Of a DNA stretch of 64,000 nucleotides, positions 7,733-15,759 are shown piece by piece. The notes beneath the pieces were generated by a model that worked only from the letters and a program-made list of their open reading frames with translations, was not told where the DNA came from and did no database searches. Made by a program: the position numbers and the translations under genes. The DNA is from G963422565 sp963422565 (GTDB lineage: Bacteria; Pseudomonadota; Alphaproteobacteria; MPNO01). The DNA lies in the NCBI GenBank assembly GCA_963422565.1, contig OY730228.1:62001-126000 (forward strand), written 5' to 3'. How positions within the stretch are numbered: the first letter of the stretch is position 1; each line of letters opens with the position of its first letter.

Positions 7733-8881
7733 ATGCGAATGCGCAACAGCGACCATATCCAGACCACCCATGTCGGCAGCCTGCCTCGCCCCGCCGAGGT
7801 CGGCGCCCTCCTGTTCGCCCGCGAGGACGGCGAGGCGGTGGCGCCCGACCGGTTCGCCGCGGTCGTGGATGCGGCCGTCTCCGAGGTCGTCGCCCGCCAG
7901 CGCACGCTCGGCATCGATCTGCCGTCCGACGGCGAGTTCGGCAAGATTTCCTACGCCACCTACATCAAGGATCGGCTCACCGGCTTCGAAGGCGACAGCC
8001 CGCGGCGTCCGCCCGCCGACCTGGCCGACTACCCCGCCTATATGGCGCGTCTGGCCGAGAGCGGCGGGACGCCGACCTACCGGCGGCCCTGCTGCGTCGG
8101 CCCGATCGCCGTCAAGGATCTCGCCCCGCTGGAGCGGGACATCGCGCGCTTCCGCCGCGCGCTCGATGCGGCCGGCTATTCCCAGGGTTTCGTCAACGCC
8201 GCTTCGCCGGGCGTCATCGCGCAGTTTCAGCCGTCCAGCTATCACCTCAGCCACGACGCATATGTCGCCGATCTGGCGGAGGCGATGCGGACGGAATACG
8301 AGACGATCGCTTCCGCCGGCCTGATCCTCCAGATCGACGCGCCCGATCTGGCCCTCGGCCGCCATGTCCTGTTCCCCGATCTCCCGGACGCCGATTTCCT
8401 GGAGATCGCCGCTCGGCATGTCGAACTCCTCAACGCGGCGCTCGCGAATGTGCCCCGCGCCCAGGTTCGCCTGCATATCTGCTGGGGCAATTACGAGGGG
8501 CCGCACACCCGCGATCTGCCGATGGAACGAATTCTGCCTCTGCTGCTGACGGTGAAGGCGGACGCGCTGCTCTTCGAAGCGGCCAACCCGCGCCACGCCC
8601 ATGAATGGCGGGCTTGGCGCGGCGTCCGCCTCCCCGACGACCTCGTCCTGATCCCGGGCGTCATCGACAGCACGACGAACTATGTCGAGCATCCGCGTCT
8701 GATCGCCGACCGGATCCGCCGCTTCGCCGACATCGTCGGCCGCGAGCGCGTGGTCGCCGGGACCGATTGTGGCTTCGCCACCTTCGCCGGCTTCGGCGCG
8801 GTCGATGCGGAGATCGCGTTCGCGAAGCTGGAGGCCCTCGTCGCCGGAGCCGGGATCGCCAGCGGCGAGCTCTGGGGGTGA
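7733..8881 (+). CDS. MetE C-terminal-domain-like (COG0620) methyltransferase
   Basis: The 382-residue protein is a single cobalamin-independent methionine-synthase C-terminal barrel. It starts MRMRNSDHIQTTHVGSLPRP after a GGAGGA ribosome site; ATG 7739 is an alternative start. All expected zinc ligands are visible: the His and Cys of LHICWGN, the Glu of FEAANPRHAHE and the Cys of AGTDCGF. Full-length MetE has an additional N-terminal barrel and is about 750 residues, so this stand-alone form is not a typical MetE. Stand-alone relatives include archaeal-type methionine synthases and coenzyme M or thiol transferases acting on epoxides and methylated substrates. It follows the sugar-type ABC operon by 41 bp and may be co-transcribed. 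A dealkylation role for the imported substrate is only inference. Confidence 0.8.
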   Translation: MRMRNSDHIQTTHVGSLPRPAEVGALLFAREDGEAVAPDRFAAVVDAAVSEVVARQRTLGIDLPSDGEFGKISYATYIKDRLTGFEGDSPRRPPADLADYPAYMARLAESGGTPTYRRPCCVGPIAVKDLAPLERDIARFRRALDAAGYSQGFVNAASPGVIAQFQPSSYHLSHDAYVADLAEAMRTEYETIASAGLILQIDAPDLALGRHVLFPDLPDADFLEIAARHVELLNAALANVPRAQVRLHICWGNYEGPHTRDLPMERILPLLLTVKADALLFEAANPRHAHEWRAWRGVRLPDDLVLIPGVIDSTTNYVEHPRLIADRIRRFADIVGRERVVAGTDCGFATFAGFGAVDAEIAFAKLEALVAGAGIASGELWG

Positions 8882-9227
8882 CGCCTGTGGAAGGCCCGCC
8901 CGACGCTGCAGGCCGCGCCGCTGGGCGGGGAGGCGGGCGTCTCGAGGTCTCGCACGGGGCGCTGCGCTGCGGGGTGGGTTCTCCACCAGTTCGAGGGCGC
9001 GCCGGTCGACCGGCGCGAGGCCTGGTTCGATGCCGCGATCGACGCGGCGTCCCCGTCTGACATTGTCGACCGGCGCGCTCGGCATCGAGGAGCGAGGATA
9101 TCCGTAGGCGGGCGTTGTTCGGCCTGTCTCTTCCGTGGAATCCGCCCTATGTTTATGGTGGCAGCGGGCGCCGCAGACGGCGACGCTCCACGCTTGGCCG
9201 CATCGTCGGGAACCGCACGGTAAGGAC
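8882..9227 (+). other. Intergenic region with a coding-like relic
   Basis: No intact gene is supported in these 346 bases. The frame of the preceding MetE-like gene stays open after its TGA up to a TAA at 9221. From about 8885 to 9065 it has the high third-position GC seen in real genes here, and it contains a plausible stretch WVLHQFEGAPVDRREAWFDA. It has no good start codon and I recognise no family. It may be a remnant of a lost gene. Confidence 0.3.
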
Positions 9228-10244
9228 ATGCCGCTCCAGACCCTCGTTCCGCTGACGGATCCGTTCGAGCGCCGAATCACCTATCTGCGCGTCTCGGTCA
9301 CCGACCGCTGCGATTTCCGCTGCGTCTACTGCATGGCGGAGTCGATGACCTTCCTGCCGAAGGCGCAGGTGTTGACGCTCGAGGAGATGGACCGGCTGTG
9401 CAGCGCCTTCGTGCGCCGGGGCGTGCGCAAACTGCGCCTCACCGGCGGAGAACCCCTGGTGCGGCGCAACATCATCTGGCTGGTCGAGCGGCTCGGCCGC
9501 CATCTCGAGACGGGAGATCTGGACGAACTGACGCTGACCACCAACGGCAGCCAGCTCGTGCGCCATGCCGAGGCTCTGGCCCGCGCCGGGGTACGTCGGA
9601 TCAACCTGTCGCTGGACACGCTGGATGCGGCGAAGTTCGCCGAGATCACCCGCTGGGGCCGGCTGGATCGGGTGCTCGAAGGCCTCGCCGCCGCCGATGC
9701 CGCCGGCCTTCGGATCAAGATCAACACCGTCGCGCTGCGCGGCGTCAACGACGACGAGCTCGGCGATATCGTTGCCTGGTGCGGCGCGCGCGGCTATGAC
9801 GTGACGTTCATCGAGGTGATGCCGCTGGGCGAGATCGGCGGCGAGGCCCGGCTCGACCAGTATCTGCCACTATCGATGGTGCGCGCCGCCCTCCGGCGCC
9901 GGTTCACCCTCGACGAGACCGATTACGCGACCGGTGGACCGGCGCGCTACTCGGTCTGCCGGGAGACCGGCGGCCGCGTCGGGTTCATCACCCCGATGAC
10001 CCATAATTTCTGCGAGGCCTGCAACCGGGTCCGTCTCACCTGTACGGGGACGCTCTATATGTGCCTGGGCCAGGAGGACGCCGCGGATCTGCGCGCGCCT
10101 CTCCGGGCGAGCGAGAGCGACGATCCGCTCATGGATGCGATCGACGAGGCGATCGGCCGCAAGCCCAAGGGCCACGATTTCATCATCGACCGCCGCCGTC
10201 GGGCCCCGGCGGTCGGCCGCCATATGAGCGTCACCGGGGGCTAG
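9228..10244 (+). CDS. moaA: GTP 3',8-cyclase MoaA (molybdenum cofactor biosynthesis)
   Basis: This radical-SAM enzyme converts GTP to 3',8-cyclo-7,8-dihydro-GTP, the first committed step of molybdopterin synthesis, acting with MoaC. The 338-residue protein has the N-terminal SAM cluster motif CDFRCVYC (Cys28, Cys32, Cys35) and LTGGEPL. The C-terminal second cluster motif is FCEACNRVRLTCTG...C (Cys262, Cys265, Cys279). It ends in the Gly-Gly tail important for MoaA catalysis. ATG 9228 was chosen because the upstream in-frame extension from 9135 is not conserved-looking. No other moa gene is adjacent, so it stands alone here between catabolic genes and hemA. Confidence 0.95.
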   Translation: MPLQTLVPLTDPFERRITYLRVSVTDRCDFRCVYCMAESMTFLPKAQVLTLEEMDRLCSAFVRRGVRKLRLTGGEPLVRRNIIWLVERLGRHLETGDLDELTLTTNGSQLVRHAEALARAGVRRINLSLDTLDAAKFAEITRWGRLDRVLEGLAAADAAGLRIKINTVALRGVNDDELGDIVAWCGARGYDVTFIEVMPLGEIGGEARLDQYLPLSMVRAALRRRFTLDETDYATGGPARYSVCRETGGRVGFITPMTHNFCEACNRVRLTCTGTLYMCLGQEDAADLRAPLRASESDDPLMDAIDEAIGRKPKGHDFIIDRRRRAPAVGRHMSVTGG

Positions 10245-10353
10245 CGGGGCGGTGCGGCCGGGGATGCTGCCGCCGCAAAACGCCGCATTGAAAACCCGGC
10301 AGCCGCCCTTATTCTTCCGGCGACGGGGTGGGTCGCTTGGGAGCCGATGGCGA

Positions 10354-11565
10354 ATGGACTACGAGAGCTTTTTTGCCGAGTCGGTCTCGAGGCTGAGAGA
10401 CGAGGGCCGCTACCGGGTCTTCGCCGACCTCGAGCGCTCCGCCGGCGCGTTTCCGAACGCGGACTGGCATGACGGGGACGCCACCGCCGAGGTGACCGTC
10501 TGGTGCAGCAACGACTATCTCGGGATGGGGCAGGACACCGGCGTGATCGCCGCCATGCATGCCGCCCTCGATCGCGTCGGGGCCGGCGCGGGAGGCACGC
10601 GCAACATCTCGGGGACCAGCCATTACCATGTCCTGCTCGAGCGCGAGCTGGCGGCGCTGCACCGGAAGGAGGCGGCGCTGTTGTTCACCTCCGGCTATGT
10701 CGCGAACGACGCGACCCTGGGTACGCTGGGCCAGACGCTGCCGGGCTGCATCATCTTCTCCGACGCCGACAACCACGCGTCGATGATCGCCGGCATCCGC
10801 AGCAGCCGGGCGAAGAAGCGGATATTCCGGCATAACGATGTCGCCCACCTGGACCGGCTGCTCGGCGAGTGCCCGGCCGGGGTGCCCAAGGTCGTCGCCT
10901 TCGAATCGGTCTACTCGATGGACGGCGATGTCGCGCCGATCGGCGAGATCTGCGATGTCGCCGACCGACATGGGGCGCTGACCTATCTCGACGAGGTCCA
11001 CGCGGTCGGGATGTATGGACCGAACGGCGCCGGCGTCGCCGAGCGCGACGGTCAGATGCAGCGGATCACCGTTATCCAGGGTACGCTGGCCAAGGCCTTC
11101 GGGGTCGTCGGAGGGTATATCGCGGGCTCGGCCGCGCTTGTCGACTTCATCCGCAGCTATGCTGCCGGGTTCATCTTCACCACCTCGCTGCCGCCGGCGA
11201 TCGCCGCCGGTGCGCTGCACAGCGTGCGCGCGGTCAAGGCCCGTGCCGCGCTCCGCGAACGCCATCAGGAGCGCGCGCGCGCGCTCAAGCGCCGACTCGC
11301 CTCCGCCGGTCTGCCCGTCATGCCGTCCACGACCCATGTGGTTCCGGTCTTCGTCGGCGATCCGCTGCTTTGCAAGCGGGTCACCGACGAGCTGATGACC
11401 CGCTACGCGATCTACGTCCAGCCCATCAACTATCCCACGGTGCCGAGGGGGACGGAGCGGCTCCGCCTGACCCCGACCCCGCTCCACGACGACGCGGCGA
11501 TGGATCGTCTCGTCGGCGCGCTCGCCGAGATCTGGAACCGGCTGGGGATCAAGGCCGCGGCGTGA
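10354..11565 (+). CDS. hemA: 5-aminolevulinate synthase (ALAS, C4 pathway)
   Basis: This PLP enzyme condenses glycine and succinyl-CoA to 5-aminolevulinate, the alphaproteobacterial and mitochondrial entry to heme and tetrapyrroles. The 403-residue protein has the ALAS opening MDYESFFAESVSRLRDEGRY and WCSNDYLGMGQ. It also has GAGAGGTRNISGTSHYHV, the PLP-binding LDEVHAVGMYGPNGAG (Asp213, His216) and the Schiff-base lysine Lys247 in QGTLAKAFG. Its relatives KBL and BioF share the fold, but the R-I-N-x-PTVPRGTERLRLTPTP region is ALAS-like. The frame is open further upstream to 10252, but that part is not family-like. A PadR-like regulator gene starts 38 bp downstream. Confidence 0.95.
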   Translation: MDYESFFAESVSRLRDEGRYRVFADLERSAGAFPNADWHDGDATAEVTVWCSNDYLGMGQDTGVIAAMHAALDRVGAGAGGTRNISGTSHYHVLLERELAALHRKEAALLFTSGYVANDATLGTLGQTLPGCIIFSDADNHASMIAGIRSSRAKKRIFRHNDVAHLDRLLGECPAGVPKVVAFESVYSMDGDVAPIGEICDVADRHGALTYLDEVHAVGMYGPNGAGVAERDGQMQRITVIQGTLAKAFGVVGGYIAGSAALVDFIRSYAAGFIFTTSLPPAIAAGALHSVRAVKARAALRERHQERARALKRRLASAGLPVMPSTTHVVPVFVGDPLLCKRVTDELMTRYAIYVQPINYPTVPRGTERLRLTPTPLHDDAAMDRLVGALAEIWNRLGIKAAA

Positions 11566-11602
11566 CCCGGAGGGGCCGCAGCGCCGAGGGCGGGGGAGGA
11601 CG

Positions 11603-12178
11603 ATGTTCAGCGACAACTCGCTCCTCCCCAACGAAGCGATCCGGCTCGCCGCCCTCGGCTTCGTCTGCGAACGGCCGACGCGCTATGCCGCGCTCGCCCG
11701 CTCCGTTCGAGACTTCACGAGCAGGATCGCCGGCCCATCGCTCGAATTGATGGGAAGCTCGATCGCGCTGCTGCTGACGGAGGGGTTGATCGCCTCCGAG
11801 GGCCCGGATCGGGACCCCCTGCTGCACATCACTGAGGCGGGGCGCGCGGAGATCGAGACCCTGCTGCAGGCTTCGATCCGCGCCCTGCCGAGCGATGTCG
11901 GGCGGCTCGCCCTCGCTCTGAAGATGCGGTTCCTGCATTTGCTCGCGCCGGCGCGCCGGCGCGAGCAGGTGGCGCTGATGGTCGAGGCGTATGAGGCCGA
12001 GATCGCGAGGCTGAGCGATCTCGCGGCGCGCGGCGGTGGCGCGGGAATCTTCGACGACTGGCTCGCCCACGACATCGCGCTCGCCGGCGCCCGGAAGGCA
12101 TGGCTCGAAAGGCTGCACCGCGCACTCCGGCGCGGGCCCGCCGCTTCGCCACCTACAGCAGATGCTGGCCGCCGGTGA
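11603..12178 (+). CDS. PadR-like winged-helix transcriptional regulator
   Basis: The 191-residue protein has an N-terminal winged-helix region (ALGFVCERPTRYAALARSVR to LLLTEGLIAS) including HITEAGRAEIETLL, the usual wing-to-helix junction of PadR proteins. A helical C-terminal half (about 100-175) rich in Arg, Glu and Ala resembles the Vir/PadR_C dimerisation helices. It follows hemA by 38 bp on the same strand. Its last 26 bp overlap the 3' end of the convergent SDR gene, so either regulator target may be close by. The effector and target are unknown. Confidence 0.65.
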   Translation: MFSDNSLLPNEAIRLAALGFVCERPTRYAALARSVRDFTSRIAGPSLELMGSSIALLLTEGLIASEGPDRDPLLHITEAGRAEIETLLQASIRALPSDVGRLALALKMRFLHLLAPARRREQVALMVEAYEAEIARLSDLAARGGGAGIFDDWLAHDIALAGARKAWLERLHRALRRGPAASPPTADAGRR

Positions 12179-12896
12179 TGAAAATCTCGGTCCCGGTGAC
12201 ATAGCCGAACTCCTCGCCGCAGACGCGAAAGACCAGCGCGGCGACTTCCTTGGCGGTCCCCATTCGGTTGAGCGGGATACGCGGGATCAGCGCCTCGTAT
12301 TCGGGGCCGGTCATCTCGGTGGCGATCTCGCCCGGCGCGACCGCGTTGACCCGCACGCCGAGCTCCGCGAATTCGACGGCGAGCTCGCGGGTCAACGCCG
12401 ACAGCGCCGCTTTGGATGTCGCATAGGCCGACCCGGCCAGGGGGTGGATCGCATGGCCGGCGATGGAGGTGATGTTGACGATGGAGCCGGCGCCGCGTGC
12501 GAGAGCGGGCGCGAAGCCGCGCGCCAGCATCAGCGGGGCGAACAGGTTGAGATCGAAGACCCGGTGCCAGCCGCCGAGATCGCCGTTCAGACAGCCGAGC
12601 CGCTCCCGATATTCGGTCTTGGGCGAGACGGCGGCGTTGTTGACGAGTGCATGCAGCGGCGCGCCGTCGAGCTCGGCGAGGGCCGCTTCGACGAAACGCC
12701 TTACGCTCGTCCCTTCCGACAGGTCCGCGGGGAAATGGCGGGTCCAGTTGGGGTCTCTCTCGCAGGCCTCGGGGACCTCGTCCCGGGAGCATGTGATGAT
12801 CCGCCAGCCGGCCTCGCTGAACCGCTTGACGGTGGCATGGCCGATCCCGCGGCTCGCCCCGGTCAGAACGACCGAGCGGAGGGTCGGGGCGGTCAT
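12153..12896 (-). CDS. SDR-family NAD(P)-dependent oxidoreductase
   Basis: This 247-residue classical short-chain dehydrogenase has the cofactor motif TGASRGIG near residues 13-20, NNAAVS near 88-93, and catalytic Ser (ITSIAG), Tyr and Lys in SAYATSKAALSAL near residues 154-166. It ends with a GGQH segment as in FabG-like enzymes. The gene lies directly downstream of the universal stress protein gene on the same strand (21-bp gap) and converges with the PadR-like gene, overlapping it by 26 bp. It could be a 3-oxoacyl-ACP reductase-like or a sugar/alcohol dehydrogenase; sequence alone does not tell. Confidence 0.88.
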   Translation of the reverse strand: MTAPTLRSVVLTGASRGIGHATVKRFSEAGWRIITCSRDEVPEACERDPNWTRHFPADLSEGTSVRRFVEAALAELDGAPLHALVNNAAVSPKTEYRERLGCLNGDLGGWHRVFDLNLFAPLMLARGFAPALARGAGSIVNITSIAGHAIHPLAGSAYATSKAALSALTRELAVEFAELGVRVNAVAPGEIATEMTGPEYEALIPRIPLNRMGTAKEVAALVFRVCGEEFGYVTGTEIFITGGQHLL

Positions 12897-12917
12897 GGGC
12901 GCCGCGCGCGCCGCCTC

Positions 12918-13784
12918 TCAATGGGCCAGCAGAACCGGGATCTCGCTGCGCGCGAGAATGTGGCGCGTGCGCCCGCCGAGGATGAGCTGGCGCAGCCGGC
13001 TCTGGGAATATGCGCCCTTGACCAGCAGGTCCGCGCCCAGCGCGCCCGAATGTTCGAGAAAGGCTGCGCCGAGATCGCTGGCCGCGCAGTCGAAGCGGTG
13101 GATGGACGCGCCGATCCCGTGCCAGCTGAGCCGCTGCTGCAACGCCTCCGGCTTCACCGGAGAGACCTGCGCGGCGTCGGCGGCGAGTATGTGGACGGCC
13201 TGCGCGCCCTCGAGAAGGGGAATCGCGTCGGCGATCGTCCGCGCCGCCTCGGGGCTGCCTTCCCAGGCGATCGCGATCGTGTCGGCCACGCTCGCCGGCG
13301 GGGTCGGCGGGGCCACGAGGATCGGCCGGCCGGTGTCGAGCAGCGCCGCCTCCAAGGTGATCGGCGACGGCAGGGCCGAGTCGCGGATCGGCCGGCCGAC
13401 GACAAGGAGATCGTAGAGCCGCCCCTCGACGGCCACCGCCTCGTCCTCGCGGCCAACCAGGGTGCGCAGGGCCAGGGTGACCCCGGGGCCGCCGTCGGGC
13501 GCATCGGCGAAGCGGAGCCCGTGCTCCATGGCGAGCGCGTCGACCAGCTCGCGGGAGCGCAGCGCCCGTTCCTCGCCCTCTCGTTCGGTGGCTTCCATGA
13601 TTTCCTCGATCATCGAGCCGTCCATGCCCTCACCGGTATAGGGCACCAGGCCGCGTGGATCCGGGCGGACGTGCAGGATCTCGATATGGGCGTCGAACCG
13701 TCTCGCGAGATGCAACGCCGTCTCGAGGATCGGGCGGGCAATCTCGGGCGCCCCGATCGGGGCGAGCAGGCTGCGATAGCGCAT
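12918..13784 (-). CDS. Universal stress protein, tandem UspA domains
   Basis: The 288-residue protein starts MRYRSLLAPIGAPEIA. It contains two UspA-like halves, the first about residues 1-150 (DLLVVGRPIRDS near 125-136) and the second about 155-288. The second ends with the typical LLVKGAYSQSRLRQLILGGRTRHIL and IPVLLAH pattern. The second half lacks the strict ATP-binding G-x2-G-x9-G-S/T arrangement, as in many tandem Usp proteins. Family members act in the cytoplasm in stress tolerance. An extension of the frame upstream to 13988 crosses the presumed promoter and was rejected. Confidence 0.85.
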   Translation of the reverse strand: MRYRSLLAPIGAPEIARPILETALHLARRFDAHIEILHVRPDPRGLVPYTGEGMDGSMIEEIMEATEREGEERALRSRELVDALAMEHGLRFADAPDGGPGVTLALRTLVGREDEAVAVEGRLYDLLVVGRPIRDSALPSPITLEAALLDTGRPILVAPPTPPASVADTIAIAWEGSPEAARTIADAIPLLEGAQAVHILAADAAQVSPVKPEALQQRLSWHGIGASIHRFDCAASDLGAAFLEHSGALGADLLVKGAYSQSRLRQLILGGRTRHILARSEIPVLLAH

Positions 13785-14213
13785 GTCGTCTTTCCCTGGC
13801 GCACGATATCCCGGACGAAGATCGACGATTTCAAATCGGCCCGCAAGGGCGCACTCCGACTCGGGACTTATAAGATGGCGTAGAGTGGCGGGGTCGCTTC
13901 GGTTATGCGTCGGCGAAGATGGTTCCGCATCGTCCGCCCCGATCGGACCCCGAGAGCATGTCGCGCAGCTACGCGAGGCCTTCCCCACCCCTTCTTCAAG
14001 CCTGCCGTCTCATATCTCTCCGAACCGGCCCGCGGCGGCCGCTCGCCGGATGCGTCGGTAGAGATGCAGGCGAGAACCCCCGCCCATCCGGCCATCGGAA
14101 CTCTCTGACGAAACCGGCCTCGGCGCGGCTGTCCCCTGGCTACGCGGACGAGGTACCCGCGATAGGGGCGGGAGGCTGAGCGGGCGGCGGCGGGATAGCG
14201 AGGGGCGGAACGG
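13785..14213. other. Intergenic region without a recognised gene
   Basis: These 429 bases hold only short open frames on both strands with no recognisable protein, no matching ribosome sites and inconsistent codon use. The region separates two leftward genes and presumably carries the promoter of the universal stress protein gene. No hairpin or repeat stands out. Confidence 0.5.
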
Positions 14214-14522
14214 CTATGCGGCGTCTCGGCGGCCGGAGATCGCCTCGCGGAGGCCCTCGAGGAGGCCTTCGAGCCTGGCCATGCGTTCCCGCAGATCGGC
14301 GATCTCGCGGCTGATCTCGGTGCGCAGGGTGCTGATCTCTCTATGGACCTCGGCGCGCAGTGTGCCGATTTCGGTCTGCATCTCGGTGCGCAGCGTGCCG
14401 ATTTCGGTCTGTATCTCGGTGCGCAGCGTGCCGATCTCTCGGCGGTTGGCGCGCTGGCCGTTGAGCACGAGTCCGGCGACGGCGACGCCGACAGCCAGGA
14501 TCGCGATGAGTTCGGCGTTCAT
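14214..14522 (-). CDS. Membrane-anchored coiled-coil protein with 11-residue repeats
   Basis: This 102-residue protein starts MNAELIAILAVGVAVAGLVL, a single N-terminal membrane segment with almost no cytoplasmic lead. Five 11-residue repeats of the form E-I-x-T-L-R-x-E-x-x-x follow (about residues 28-82): EIGTLRTEIQT, EIGTLRTEMQT, EIGTLRAEVHR, EISTLRTEISR and EIADLRERMAR. A final leucine-rich helix follows. Hendecad repeats form long right-handed or straight coiled coils. Related small anchored coiled-coil proteins are widespread but uncharacterised. The open frame extends upstream to 14864, but only the part from 14522 looks protein-like. The gene stands alone between a universal stress gene and bioB. 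Confidence 0.7.
   Translation of the reverse strand: MNAELIAILAVGVAVAGLVLNGQRANRREIGTLRTEIQTEIGTLRTEMQTEIGTLRAEVHREISTLRTEISREIADLRERMARLEGLLEGLREAISGRRDAA
14311..14439. repeat. 33-bp tandem repeat, about four units
   Basis: Units resemble CTCGGTGCGCAGCGTGCCGA followed by a TTTCGGTCTGCAT segment. The 33-bp period encodes the 11-residue coiled-coil repeat of the surrounding gene. Middle units differ at only a few bases, so copy number could vary between strains. Confidence 0.75.
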
Positions 14523-14790
14523 TGATCGGAAAGTTCGATACCGTGATCGGGTTCGTGGCGCAATGGTAGGCGCGACGGGCGGGCGAGTCCATTGGTTGTC
14601 CCGGGTTCGGGACATATGAGACGGAGGGGGTTCTTGGGCTGTAGGCCGGCCAGGACAGTTCCGCGCCGCGGGGCTCCGCAGGCTTCCCCTGTCCCTTCTC
14701 CGGTCACGCCGGTTCGTATGCGTCCGAACCGGGTCGCGGGGTGACGCGGCAATCGACACGGGGCGGCGAAAATCGACTAGAGTCCCGGCC

Positions 14791-15759
14791 ATGCTCGAGG
14801 CCGACCCATCCTCGCCCTGCTGGAGCGACGCCGAAGCGCTGGCGCTGATCGAGCGCCCCTTCAACGACCTGATCTACGAGGCGCAGATCGTCCATCGACG
14901 CCACCACCACCCCAACCGCGTCCAGGTCTCGACGCTGCTCAGTATCAAGACCGGCGGTTGCCCCGAGAACTGCGCCTATTGCCCGCAGAGCGCCCGCTTC
15001 GAGACCGGTGTGGCGCCCGAGGCGCTGATGCCGCTCGACGACGTGCTGGCCGCGGCCCGCCGCGCCCGGCAGGCAGGTGCGACCCGCTTCTGCATGGGCG
15101 CCGCATGGCGCGGCCCGCGCAGCCGCGACCTCGAGCGGGTGGAAGAGATGATCGCGGGGGTCAAGGCGCTCGGCCTCGAGACCTGCGCCACGCTCGGCCT
15201 GCTGGCGCCGGGCCAGGCCAAGCGGCTGCGGGCCGCCGGTCTCGACTACTACAATCACAATATCGACAGTTCCGAATCCTTCTACGAACGCATCGTCACT
15301 ACCCGGCGCTTCGCCGACCGGCTGGAGACGCTGGAGCGGGTGCGCCGCGCCGGCATCGCCGTCTGCTCGGGCGGGATCGTCGGCATGGGCGAGACCCGCG
15401 CCGATCGGGCCGCGATGCTGGCGGTGCTCGCGGGTCTCTCCGAGCCGCCGGAGAGCGTGCCGATCAACATGCTGGTCCGGAGCCCGGGCACCCCGCTCGC
15501 CGAGGCGCCCGATCTCGACCCGCTCGAACTGGTGCGCACCGTCGCCGCGGCGCGGATCATGATGCCGGGCGCGACGATCCGGCTCTCCGCCGGCCGGGCG
15601 GACATGCCGGATGCGGTCCAGGCGCTCTGCTATCTCGCCGGGGCCAACTCCATCTTCTACGGCGACAGGCTGCTGACGACCCCCAACCCGACGGCCGACG
15701 CTGATCTCGCCCTGTTCGACAGGCTCGGCATCGCCCCCGCCACGCCCGGCGGTGGTTGA
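14791..15759 (+). CDS. bioB: Biotin synthase BioB
   Basis: This radical-SAM enzyme inserts sulfur into dethiobiotin in the last step of biotin synthesis. The 322-residue protein shows the SAM cluster motif CPENCAYCPQS (Cys57, Cys61, Cys64) and further conserved cysteines in RFCMGAAWR and ETCATLG, ligands of the sacrificial [2Fe-2S] cluster. YYNHNIDSS, GGIVGMGE and SAGRADMPD are also present. The length matches the family. Its stop overlaps the GTG start of bioA by 8 bases, so bioB and bioA form a coupled pair. No bioF or bioD accompanies them in this window. Confidence 0.96.
   Translation: MLEADPSSPCWSDAEALALIERPFNDLIYEAQIVHRRHHHPNRVQVSTLLSIKTGGCPENCAYCPQSARFETGVAPEALMPLDDVLAAARRARQAGATRFCMGAAWRGPRSRDLERVEEMIAGVKALGLETCATLGLLAPGQAKRLRAAGLDYYNHNIDSSESFYERIVTTRRFADRLETLERVRRAGIAVCSGGIVGMGETRADRAAMLAVLAGLSEPPESVPINMLVRSPGTPLAEAPDLDPLELVRTVAAARIMMPGATIRLSAGRADMPDAVQALCYLAGANSIFYGDRLLTTPNPTADADLALFDRLGIAPATPGGG

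Noticed and set aside
7733..8881. metE (full methionine synthase)
   Set aside because: Only the C-terminal barrel is present at 382 residues, and the context is catabolic, so the symbol is not justified.
10354..11565. bioF (8-amino-7-oxononanoate synthase), given bioB and bioA nearby
   Set aside because: The sequence has the ALAS-specific N-terminus and C-terminal region; the BioF similarity is only that of the shared fold.
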